Positions 32,913 to 40,678 of a DNA stretch of 64,000 nt are shown one piece after another. Source of the DNA: Dactylosporangium fulvum (lineage in GTDB: Bacteria; Actinomycetota; Actinomycetes; Mycobacteriales; Micromonosporaceae); NCBI RefSeq assembly GCF_025137375.1, contig NZ_CP073720.1, positions 5,108,501-5,172,500 of the forward strand, in the 5' to 3' direction. The notes under the pieces are model-generated. The model was not told where the DNA came from. It searched no databases and was given only the letters and a program-made list of their open reading frames with translations. The position numbers and the translations under genes were made by a program. Position 1 is the first letter of the stretch. Each line of letters begins with the position of its first letter.

Positions 32913-33737
32913 CTAGCTTCGTGCCGGTTTGTAACCCATCGCGGCAAGGACCGCGGCCTGCTCCGGCTCGCGCTCCTCCTCGGGGTCGGGGTGCCACGCG
33001 GTCGCCGGGACCACGCCCGGCTCGACCAGCTCGAGGCCGCCGAGGATCGTGGCCACCTGCTGCGGGGTCCTCGCGCGCACCGAGGTCGGCGTCTGGTCGT
33101 ACAACTTCGTGACCTGGTCCTGTTCCTGGTCGAGACCGGTGGTGCGGGTGAAGTGCGAGACGGCGACGTAGCTGCCCCCGACGAGCGCGTCGCTCAGCTC
33201 GCGGACGATCCCGGCCGGGTCGTCCTCGTCGGCGACGAAGTGCAGGACCGCGACGAGCAGCACCGCCACCGGCTGGCCGAAATCGAGCAGCTCCTGGACC
33301 CGCGGGTCGGCCAGGATCCCCTGCGGCCGGCGCAGGTCGCCCTGGACGGCGGCGGCCCGGGTGTTGCCGGCGAGGATCGCCTGGCTGTGCGTGACGGCGA
33401 CCTCGTCGATGTCGACGTACATCACCCGCGCCTCGGGCGTGAGCGCCTGCGCGACCTCGTGGACGTTGCCGAGCGTCGGAATGCCCGAGCCGATGTCGAG
33501 GAACTGCCGCACGCCCGCGTCGACGAGCCACTCCACGGCCCGGCCGAGGTAGGCGCGGTTGGCATACGCGACCCGGCCGATGCCCGGCCATGCCTTCATC
33601 GCCTGCTCCGCGAACTCGCGGTCGACGGCGAAGTTGTGGTAACCGCCCAGCGCGTAGTCGTACACCCTTGCTGCGTTCGGCACCGTGGTGTCCACCCCGT
33701 CGGGTGCCCAGTCCGGCAGACTCACGACTCTCCCCAT
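32913..33737 (-). CDS. SAV2177-family SAM-dependent methyltransferase (DUF574), second copy
   Basis: 274 residues. Same hallmarks as 27192-27986: ARVYDYALGGYHNFAVDREFAEQ, FLDIGSGIPTLGNVHEVAQ, YVDIDEVAVTHSQAIL. The two copies share the plan but differ clearly in sequence. Start is ATG 33737 or GTG 33725; the latter has GGGGAG four nt upstream, and a TAGGCT box at 33769-33764 would give a short leader, so the GTG is a real alternative. Substrate unknown. Confidence 0.9.
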   Translation of the reverse strand: MGRVVSLPDWAPDGVDTTVPNAARVYDYALGGYHNFAVDREFAEQAMKAWPGIGRVAYANRAYLGRAVEWLVDAGVRQFLDIGSGIPTLGNVHEVAQALTPEARVMYVDIDEVAVTHSQAILAGNTRAAAVQGDLRRPQGILADPRVQELLDFGQPVAVLLVAVLHFVADEDDPAGIVRELSDALVGGSYVAVSHFTRTTGLDQEQDQVTKLYDQTPTSVRARTPQQVATILGGLELVEPGVVPATAWHPDPEEEREPEQAAVLAAMGYKPARS

Positions 33738-33803
33738 CCGTCGCTGTGGGTAGGTGACGGGTCAGCCTACCGTCGTCTTGCGGTCGTCTCCTATCGTGGT
33801 CGT

Positions 33804-34826
33804 GTGACCGAGCAGACCGCAGCGCCCGACCGTCCCGACAGCGACGACGGGCCACCCAGCGGTCTGTGGCAGAAGATGAAGGCCGACCCGGAGTATGCAC
33901 CCGAGCACCTCGCCCTGGAGGCGGTGACCCGGCTCGGCCCGAAGATGGTGCGCGAGTTGGAGAAGCTCAAGGGTCAGAACCCGGGCGCGCCGGCGGACGC
34001 GCTCGCCGACATGATCGTGTACCGCTACGTCAACCAGTCCCGCCTCTCCGGTGCCGTCTCCGGCGCCGTCCCGATCGCCGGCGCGGTGCTCGACATCGGT
34101 GTCCTGGCCTGGACGCAGGCGCGGATGGTGCTCATGCTGGCCGCGAACTACGGCATCGACCCCGCGCACCCGGACCGGGCCGCCGACCTGCTGGTGCTCC
34201 AGAACGTGCACAAGTATGCGCAGACCGCGCGCACCGCCCTCGCCGTGGCCAAGGGCCGGGAGAACATCGGCGCGCTCGTGCCGGAGGATCGTCCGACCGT
34301 CGGTCGGGTCATGGTCAAGCTCGGCCTGAAGCTCGCGCAGATGGCGGGCGTCCGGGCCGCGAAGAAGATGCTGGCGAAGGTCGTGCCGGGCGCGGCGATC
34401 ATCCTGGGCGGCGTCGCCAACGGCAACGCGACGAAGGCGCTGGGTGGCCGGGCGATCGCGCTGTACCGCCGCCCGGCCGGGCCGCCGTTCCCGCACGCCC
34501 TGCCCGCCGCGCCGCCCGGATACGCGTATCCGGCCGTCGCGCCTGCCGGGCACGCGTATCCGGCCATCGGGCCCGCCGGACACGCGTATCCGGCTACCGC
34601 GCCGGTCGGACACCCGGGTGCGGCCGCCGCTCCGGCCGGTTATCCGGGTGCGCCCACGGCGCCGCCCGGACACGTCGGCGCGGCCACGGCGCCGCCCGGA
34701 CATGCCGGCGGGCCCGTCGCGCCGTCCCCGGGGCACCCCGGCGGCCACGCGGGGCACCCGGCGACGCTCGAGCTCCCGGCCGCGCCGCCGGGGTATGCCG
34801 GGCCGCCGCCGTCCGAACCGCGGTAG
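33804..34826 (+). CDS. EcsC-family protein with Pro/Gly/Tyr repeat tail
   Basis: 340 residues. The EcsC core (about 25-215) is amphipathic/hydrophobic: SGAVSGAVPIAGAVLDIGVLAWTQARMVLMLAANYGID and PGAAIILGGVANGNATKALG. EcsC proteins are peripheral or membrane-linked with no settled function. After residue 235 there are seven 10-residue repeats (APAGHAYPAI type), then a PGHPGGH tail. GTG 33804 follows TATCGT by 6 nt and is divergent from the methyltransferase gene. Confidence 0.82.
   Translation: MTEQTAAPDRPDSDDGPPSGLWQKMKADPEYAPEHLALEAVTRLGPKMVRELEKLKGQNPGAPADALADMIVYRYVNQSRLSGAVSGAVPIAGAVLDIGVLAWTQARMVLMLAANYGIDPAHPDRAADLLVLQNVHKYAQTARTALAVAKGRENIGALVPEDRPTVGRVMVKLGLKLAQMAGVRAAKKMLAKVVPGAAIILGGVANGNATKALGGRAIALYRRPAGPPFPHALPAAPPGYAYPAVAPAGHAYPAIGPAGHAYPATAPVGHPGAAAAPAGYPGAPTAPPGHVGAATAPPGHAGGPVAPSPGHPGGHAGHPATLELPAAPPGYAGPPPSEPR
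34509..34718 (+). repeat. 30-bp in-frame repeats in the EcsC tail, seven units
   Basis: Units encode (A/G)P(A/P/V)GHAYPAx, with later units drifting to PGHVGAAT. The first three are close at the DNA level (GGGCACGCGTATCCGGCC). The period of 30 bp keeps the frame. Confidence 0.8.
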
Positions 34827-35990
34827 CTACACCGCGGCCCGGACCGCGAGCCGCTGAAACTCGGTGACGGTGCCGTTCCACAGCACGTCGGACACCTGGG
34901 TCAGCAGGACGCAGACCCGGCCGGAGTCCGGATCGTTGCACCACGACGTGCCGTAGCCGCCGTCCCAGCCGTACCGCCCGGGCGGCGACACCTCGTCGGG
35001 CTCGACGGTGACCGACGTCCCGTAGCCCCAGCCATGGCCGCCGAGCAGCATCCCGCCGCCCGCGATCTGCTCCGGCGTCAGGTGGTTCGTCGTCATGCGC
35101 GCCACCGACTCCGCCCGCAGCAGCCGCGTCCCGTTGTGGACACCACCGGCGAGCAGGAACCGGCCGAACGTCAGCACGTCGTCCACAGTGGACGCCAGCC
35201 CGCCCGCACCCGACGGGAACGCCGGCGGCCGGGCCCACTCGTCGGGCCGGGAGACCTCCTGCCGCTCGCCGCCGAGGTAGTACGCCGGCAGGCCGTTCGC
35301 CAGCTCGGGCGGCAGCGAGAAACCGGTCTTGGTCATGCCCAGCGGGCCGAAGAGCCGCTCCCGCATGACCGTCTCGAGCGGGCGCCCCGCCGCGCGGGCG
35401 ACCAGCACACCGAGGACGAGGGCGCTGGAGTTGTACGTCCAGTGCGTCCCCGGCTGGTGCAGCAACGGTAGCGTGCCGAACAGCTTCGTCCACTCGTCGA
35501 CGCCGTGCGGGGTGCGCGGGTCCGGCTCGGCCAGCGTCAGCCGCAGCTCCTGTGCGGCCCGCACGACCGGGTACGGCGGGTTGACCGGCGGGTCCGCCGC
35601 CGGGTCGAGCAGGATCCCGTGGCCCATCCGGAAGGTGAGCACGTCCTCGACCGTGATCGGCCGCGCGGCCGGCTCGGTGTCGTCCAGCGGTCCGTCGGGA
35701 CGGCGCAGCACCCGCCGGTCGGCCAGCTCGGGCAGCAGCCGGTCGACCGGCTCCGCGAGCGCGAGCGCGCCGTCCTCGACGAGCATCATCGTGACCGCGG
35801 CGAGCATCGGCTTGGTGACCGACGCGATGCGGAACACCGTCTCCCGCCGCATCGGCTCGCCGCCGCCGAACTCCTTGACGCCGATCGCATCGACGCGGAT
35901 CGCGCCGCCGGCGGTCGCGACGGCGTACACCAGGCCCGGTAACTCTCCGTCGTCCACCCGTGTCGCGAGGGCTCTTCGCAGTTCGTCCAT
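34827..35990 (-). CDS. serine hydrolase of the beta-lactamase/DD-peptidase (class C) family
   Basis: 387 residues, no signal peptide. Active-site motifs: SVTK (SxxK, about residue 57), TYNSS (YxN-like) and a C-terminal HGWGYG region. Other class C landmarks are LLTFRMGHG-like DVLTFRMGHGILL, LLHQPGTHWTYNSSALVLG and LFGPLGMTKTGF. It is most like cytoplasmic esterases (EstB type) rather than true beta-lactamases. ATG 35990 follows TAGGGT by 7 nt, suggesting a leaderless transcript. Confidence 0.9.
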   Translation of the reverse strand: MDELRRALATRVDDGELPGLVYAVATAGGAIRVDAIGVKEFGGGEPMRRETVFRIASVTKPMLAAVTMMLVEDGALALAEPVDRLLPELADRRVLRRPDGPLDDTEPAARPITVEDVLTFRMGHGILLDPAADPPVNPPYPVVRAAQELRLTLAEPDPRTPHGVDEWTKLFGTLPLLHQPGTHWTYNSSALVLGVLVARAAGRPLETVMRERLFGPLGMTKTGFSLPPELANGLPAYYLGGERQEVSRPDEWARPPAFPSGAGGLASTVDDVLTFGRFLLAGGVHNGTRLLRAESVARMTTNHLTPEQIAGGGMLLGGHGWGYGTSVTVEPDEVSPPGRYGWDGGYGTSWCNDPDSGRVCVLLTQVSDVLWNGTVTEFQRLAVRAAV

Positions 35991-36053
35991 GTCGTCCACC
36001 CTAGGTACTATGTGCGGCGGCCGGCACGCAGACGGCACATCGGAGGGGGACCG

Positions 36054-36638
36054 GTGGGACAGTTCGACGGTGCGCGCATGCACGAATTCTTGTTGGGGGA
36101 GCTGGGTTCCGGACCGGACCGCATCGACGGGCGTGATCCGGCCGGCATGGTCTCCGCCGTTGTCGACCCTATCGGCAGATTCATCGACATCCATCTCGCA
36201 GGCGGCTGTGCCGGGCGCGTGGGCACGGCCGGGCTCGGCCGCGCGGTGGTCGAGGCGCTCGCCGACGCCCGCTCGAAGGCCGCCGTCGCCGCGATCGTCC
36301 GCGCCCGCCACGGCCGGCAGGCTCCTGCCGCACCGCCGGCCGCCGAGCAGCCGGCCGCCGTCGAGCAGCCGCCCGCCGTCGAGCAGCCGCCGGCCGGGGA
36401 CGACCGCCGTCGCGTCGCGGACGCCCACCGCCGGCTCGATCGCCTGGAGCGCAGCCGTCCCGCGCGCGCCGAGCCGGTGCCGGACACCGTCACCGGCCCG
36501 TCGGGCCTCGTCCGGCTCCGCCTCGACCGCGGCGACGTGACCGAGGTGTGGATCGATCCCGCCGCACTGCCCGCGTCCGGCGCCGACCGGCTGACCGGTG
36601 AGCTGCGCTCCGTGCTCGCCGGCACCGCCCGGAGGTGA
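36054..36638 (+). CDS. YbaB/EbfC-like protein, first gene of a WXG100-type operon
   Basis: 194 residues from GTG 36054, with GGAGGGGG 4-5 nt upstream. It has two YbaB-like sections: GRDPAGMVSAVVDPIGRFIDIHLAG, ADARSKAAVAAI, and a second GPSGLVRLRLDRGDVTEVWIDPAAL. They are joined by a linker with three EQPxAV repeats. YbaB proteins are nucleoid-associated dimers, but in actinobacteria paralogues of this kind often begin loci for WXG100-like proteins. The next start is only 6 bp away. Confidence 0.7.
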   Translation: MGQFDGARMHEFLLGELGSGPDRIDGRDPAGMVSAVVDPIGRFIDIHLAGGCAGRVGTAGLGRAVVEALADARSKAAVAAIVRARHGRQAPAAPPAAEQPAAVEQPPAVEQPPAGDDRRRVADAHRRLDRLERSRPARAEPVPDTVTGPSGLVRLRLDRGDVTEVWIDPAALPASGADRLTGELRSVLAGTARR

Positions 36639-36644
36639 CCGTCG

Positions 36645-37004
36645 ATGGGTGACAACGGCTACGACTACTACTCCGCACCGGCGATCCGGGCCGCCACCGC
36701 GGCGATCCGTGCCGAGGCGGCGAAGTGGGACGACTTCGGCGACCGGATGGACGGGGTCCGCGCCGGGATGGCCGGCCTGGGCATCCCGCCGTCCGGGTTC
36801 GCGGTCGCCGACGTCTCCGGCGCCGTGGGCTCCGCCGACCAGTCCCGCGTCTACGAGACCATGCGCGCCCACCTCACCACGCTGTTCACCGACGCGACCA
36901 CCGAGTTCCACGAGATCGCGGCCGTGCTGCGCAGTTGCGCCGACTGGTACGAGGACGCCGACGACCATAGCGTGATCGATCTCGACGCGCTCTGGCACGC
37001 CTGA
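36645..37004 (+). CDS. WXG100-superfamily-like small helical protein
   Basis: 119 residues with a helix-turn-helix hairpin plan typical of ESX substrates: N-terminal helix IRAATAAIRAEAAKWDDFGDRM, a turn, then helix RVYETMRAHLTTLFTDATTEFHEIAAVLRSCADWYEDADD. The end carries YEDAD, matching the YxxxD/E secretion signal of type VII substrates. No exact WXG tripeptide is present. It is the second gene of the operon. Confidence 0.7.
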   Translation: MGDNGYDYYSAPAIRAATAAIRAEAAKWDDFGDRMDGVRAGMAGLGIPPSGFAVADVSGAVGSADQSRVYETMRAHLTTLFTDATTEFHEIAAVLRSCADWYEDADDHSVIDLDALWHA

Positions 37005-37018
37005 CCCGGATCGAGACC

Positions 37019-37855
37019 ATGACATTCCCGGACCCGAACCAGCAACACGCCGAGGCGACCCTCGGCGTGTTCCGCCTGGCCGTCTCGGCCGTCGAGCGGG
37101 GCGTCGCCGACGTCCGTGCCGAGTGGGAGCTGCTCGCGAGACGGGTCGACGACGGCATCCACGTCGTCGAGCGCTGGCTCGGCGGCAACAGTTGGTGGGA
37201 CTCGTTCGTCGAGTGGGTGACCGACGACGCCAAAGACGCGCTGCGGCGCATCCGGGAACTGCTCGACTCGGTCCGCCGGCAGGTCGACGAGGTCCTCGGG
37301 CGCGCCGAGTCCGCGTTCTCCCGCTCGCTGCCGGTGCTGTCGCTGATGGACACCGGCCTGCGGTATCTGCCCGTGGTCGTCACCCCGGTCTCCGACATCG
37401 CCGCCGACCTCGACCCGCCCGGCAAGAACCTCGCGTACTGGGACGGCCCGGCCAGGTCGGCGTATCTCGGCGTCGCCCGCGAGCAGCTCGACGCGCTCAA
37501 CCAGTCGATCGGCAAGGCCAGGACCACGAGCGGCTGGCTGGTGGAGGTCGCCGCGGCCAACACCGGCTACATGGCCAGGCTGGCCGACCGGGTCGCCCGG
37601 GTCGCCGAGGGCCTGGCCACGACCTGCCTGGAGGGCAGTGCCACCGCGGCGGGTGTGGTCACCCAGTTCCCGGCGTCGCTGCAGGACTTCGCCGAGCTCG
37701 TCGGCACCGTGGTCGGCGAGCTCATCGGCTACTCCGCGCACCTCGCCGAGCGCCTCGCCGAGGTCGTCGGGAGCGTCCAGAGGCTCGCCGTCGAGATCGC
37801 CGACCACAGCGAGATCGGCGGCGGTCGCTGGCCCCAGTCGGTGGTCAACGCATGA
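37019..37855 (+). CDS. WXG100-like protein, large
   Basis: 278 residues, mostly helical. An N-terminal part (1-120) with acidic/basic helices is followed by a segment containing a WXG motif (Trp141-Asp-Gly143) and long amphipathic helices to the end. This looks like an LXG/WXG-type secreted or partner protein. Its stop overlaps the next start as ATGA, so it is translationally coupled to the mycosin-like gene. No toxin domain was recognised. Confidence 0.6.
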   Translation: MTFPDPNQQHAEATLGVFRLAVSAVERGVADVRAEWELLARRVDDGIHVVERWLGGNSWWDSFVEWVTDDAKDALRRIRELLDSVRRQVDEVLGRAESAFSRSLPVLSLMDTGLRYLPVVVTPVSDIAADLDPPGKNLAYWDGPARSAYLGVAREQLDALNQSIGKARTTSGWLVEVAAANTGYMARLADRVARVAEGLATTCLEGSATAAGVVTQFPASLQDFAELVGTVVGELIGYSAHLAERLAEVVGSVQRLAVEIADHSEIGGGRWPQSVVNA

Positions 37856-39762
37856 GGCGCCCGGTGTTCGTCCTCGCGGCCGTGCTCGCCGTGAGCGGCA
37901 TCGCCGTGGCGCCGGCGCGGGCCGACGTCGCCCGGCCCGGCGAGGCGTGGCACGTCGAGCTGCTGCGCCTCGCCGAGGCGCACAGGCTCAGCCGGGGCGA
38001 CGGCGTCACCGTGGCGCTGCTCGGCGACGGCGTCGACGACCACCGGGACCTCAAGGGCGCGCTGCTGCCGGCGGTCGACGTGGCCACGGTGAAGAGCACC
38101 TCCGGCGGCCACCGCAGCACCCACGCCGCCGGGCTGATCGCCGCCCGGGGTGACGGCGGGACCGGGCTGCTCGGCATCGCGCCCCGCGCGAAGGTCCTGC
38201 CGGTCCGGGTCGGCGCCGGCACGAAGGAGCGCGACCCGGCGGCCGTCGCCCGGGGGATCGACGCCGCCGTCGCCGCGAGGGCCGGCGTCATCGCCCTGCC
38301 CGATCCGAACACCGAGGTCACCGGCGACCTCCGCCGCGCCGTCCGGGCGGCCGTCGCGGCCGGTGCGGTCGTCGTCGCGCCGGCCGGCCTGGCGTGGCCG
38401 GTGCTGCCCACCGTCGCCGCGCTGCCCGGTGTCGTGTCCGTCGTCGCCACCGACCGGGACCGCAGGCCGGTCGCCAACAGCCAGACCGGCCTCGACCTCG
38501 ACCTGGCGGCGCCCGGCGACAACCTCGTCAGCGTGGCGAGGCTCGCCTCCGGCGACGGACACCTCACGTCCGCCGGCACCGACCTCGCCCCGGCCGTCGT
38601 CGCGGGCGTCGCCGCGCTGGTCCGCGCGAAGTATCCGGACGCGAGCGGGCCCGACGTGATCCGCCGGCTCCATGTGACGGCCCTCGGCCCCGTTCAGCAC
38701 AACCCACAAGTGGGCTGGGGCCTGGTCGACCCGGTCACCGCGCTCACCGCGACGCTGCCCGTCCTGCCCGCCGCCGTCGCGCAGGACGGCGGACCGGCCC
38801 GCGACCAGCAGTGGTATCTCGACGCGTTGCGTGTGCCACAGACCCAGCGGGTGACGCGTGGCGCCGGCGTCACCATCGGTTTCGTCGGCAACGGCGTCGA
38901 CGCCGGCCACCCCGATCTCCAGGGTCAGGTGTCGTCCCCGGCCTGGTACGACGGAAAGGGCGGCGACGTGCGCACCGACGCGCCACCCGGCCCCGTCCGT
39001 GACGCCCTGGCCGTCGACGCCTCGGGCCACACCGGCGTCGTGTCCGTCATGGTCGCCAAGGGCGGGACCGGCCTGCTCGGCGTCGCGCCGGAGGCCGAGG
39101 TCGTCGCCGTCGGCGGGATCGGCGGGGCGGACGAGCTGACCGGGCCGGCCGTGCGCTGGCTGACCGGCCGGGGCGTCCGGGTCATGCTCATCCCGGGCGG
39201 TCCCCTCGACCAGGGTTCCGTGGAGGCGGTGGCCGGCGCGGTGCGGCGCGGTGCTGTCGTCGTGCGGCCGGCCCATCCGGAGAACCCCGACCTGTCCGGG
39301 GTGCTCACCGTCGGCGCCGTCGACGGCACGGGCGAACGCCGCGCCGCCGCCGCCGACCTGGTGGCACCCGGCGAGCCCATGCTGGTCGCGGCCGCCGGTC
39401 AGGGCGGGTACACCGGAGCGGTGGAACCGGACACCGCCGCCGCCGGTTACGTCGCCGCGGTGGCCGCGCTGATCCGCGCCGCCCGGCCGGATCTCGACGT
39501 CGCCGGCGTGCTCAACCGCCTGCTGCGGACCGCGAGTCCCGCGTCCGCGGTGCGGCCGCGCATCGTCGACCCGTTCGAGGCGGTCACCGCCGACGTGCCG
39601 GCCACGGACCGCAACCCGATCGGCGACCCGGGCCCGGTCCACCCGGACGCGGTGTTGCCGTCCGAGGACGGGCCGCTCCCGGCCGTGGCGACGGCGGCGG
39701 CGCTCCTGGTCGCCGCCGCCGCGGTCACGGTCGTGCTGGCCCGCCGGCGGCGCCGGGTGTGA
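37852..39762 (+). CDS. membrane-anchored tandem subtilisin-like (mycosin-like) protein, apparently catalytically dead
   Basis: 636 residues: signal peptide (to APARA, about 24), S8-like domain 1 (about 25-300), S8-like domain 2 (about 310-590), and a C-terminal membrane anchor followed by ARRRRRV, the mycosin layout but doubled. Domain 1: the Asp box reads LLGDGVDD (Gly58 at the Asp position), the His box GHRSTHAAG (Arg88 or a shifted His87), the Ser box GTDLAP (Asp244). Domain 2: FVGNGVD (Gly346), GHTGV (His393 kept), DTAAAG (Thr528 at Ser). It is probably a scaffold or binding protein for the coupled WXG-like proteins. Confidence 0.8.
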   Translation: MRRPVFVLAAVLAVSGIAVAPARADVARPGEAWHVELLRLAEAHRLSRGDGVTVALLGDGVDDHRDLKGALLPAVDVATVKSTSGGHRSTHAAGLIAARGDGGTGLLGIAPRAKVLPVRVGAGTKERDPAAVARGIDAAVAARAGVIALPDPNTEVTGDLRRAVRAAVAAGAVVVAPAGLAWPVLPTVAALPGVVSVVATDRDRRPVANSQTGLDLDLAAPGDNLVSVARLASGDGHLTSAGTDLAPAVVAGVAALVRAKYPDASGPDVIRRLHVTALGPVQHNPQVGWGLVDPVTALTATLPVLPAAVAQDGGPARDQQWYLDALRVPQTQRVTRGAGVTIGFVGNGVDAGHPDLQGQVSSPAWYDGKGGDVRTDAPPGPVRDALAVDASGHTGVVSVMVAKGGTGLLGVAPEAEVVAVGGIGGADELTGPAVRWLTGRGVRVMLIPGGPLDQGSVEAVAGAVRRGAVVVRPAHPENPDLSGVLTVGAVDGTGERRAAAADLVAPGEPMLVAAAGQGGYTGAVEPDTAAAGYVAAVAALIRAARPDLDVAGVLNRLLRTASPASAVRPRIVDPFEAVTADVPATDRNPIGDPGPVHPDAVLPSEDGPLPAVATAAALLVAAAAVTVVLARRRRRV

Positions 39763-39768
39763 CCGCTG

Positions 39769-40401
39769 TCATTTGCTCGGTGACGGGGAGGCGGAGCCCC
39801 GCGGGCCGCGGCCGCCGCCCTTGCCCGGGCCCTTGTCCGGGTCGCCGTCCTTGTGCGTGCGCAGGGCCGCGTCGACGATCGACGTGGCGGTCGCGGTGTC
39901 GCCGGACACGACGCCGACCACGGTGACCGTGTCGCCCACCTTGACGTCACCGATCGTGCTCGAGCCGTGGTTCACCTTCGTGTCCGTGCCGACGGTGAAC
40001 GTGGTGCTGTGGCCGTCCTCGCTCTTCGCCGTGATCGACGTCGAGCTCACCGCGGTCACGGCGCCCGACTGGAGGCGCTGCGTGACGTACTTGCCGCTGC
40101 CGTCCTTGACCACGAAGTCGCCGTGCAGCGCCCCTTTGACGCCGCCGCGTTCGACACGGCCGCCCCGGCCGCCCGGCCCGTCGCCGCCGTGGCCCGGTCC
40201 CTGCTGGGCGACGGCCCCGCTGGTGCTCGCGGCGTTTGCGACGGCCACCCCGCCACCGACCACGATCACGCCCGAGACGGCCGCCACGATGGCGACCTTG
40301 AGCTTCGAGTGCCTCGAGCCGCCCGGCCCGCCGTCACCGGGCGCGGTGGCCGGCGGCGCCGAGGGTGCCGGCCCGGCACCGTATGTTGCGTCCTCGGTCA
40401 T
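39769..40401 (-). CDS. membrane-anchored DUF5666-like secreted protein
   Basis: 210 residues. A cytoplasmic Pro/Gly-rich N-terminus (about 33) is followed by one membrane helix (VAIVAAVSGVIVVGGGVAVA) and an extracellular part. That part has an OB-like beta repeat, LQSGAVTAVSSTSITAKSEDG then TIGDVKVGDTVTVVGVVSG, as in DUF5666, and a charged Gly/Lys tail. RBS GAAGGGGA is 7 nt from the ATG. It is convergent with the mycosin-like gene. Function unknown. Confidence 0.75.
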   Translation of the reverse strand: MTEDATYGAGPAPSAPPATAPGDGGPGGSRHSKLKVAIVAAVSGVIVVGGGVAVANAASTSGAVAQQGPGHGGDGPGGRGGRVERGGVKGALHGDFVVKDGSGKYVTQRLQSGAVTAVSSTSITAKSEDGHSTTFTVGTDTKVNHGSSTIGDVKVGDTVTVVGVVSGDTATATSIVDAALRTHKDGDPDKGPGKGGGRGPRGSASPSPSK

Positions 40402-40678
40402 GGATGTCCCCTTCGGTACGTCCTGTGGTCGTTCTCCTGCCGACGGTGCGGTCACAACCTGGCACCGCAATCCCGTGGATCTGCCAATACCCTGTGAATC
40501 CGCCGCTCGCCGCCGACAGCCGGAACACGTCGCACCCCCGAGACGCCGGAGGCGGAGGGGCGGACCGCGGTGCGCCGGCGCCTGCCGCCCAAATCCGATA
40601 CGACGTCGTGGCGTGGCCGGAGCCGGCGTCCGCGGGGCGGAGTGCGATCGTGCGCCGGCGCCCGGCTACCGTCGTGCG

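Noticed and set aside
31199..33112. 637-codon plus-strand open frame opposite the GGDEF-EAL gene
   Set aside because: Compositional shadow; the minus strand encodes intact GGDEF and EAL motifs.
34827..35990. Beta-lactamase resistance gene
   Set aside because: SxxK family member but lacks a signal peptide and resembles cytoplasmic esterases.
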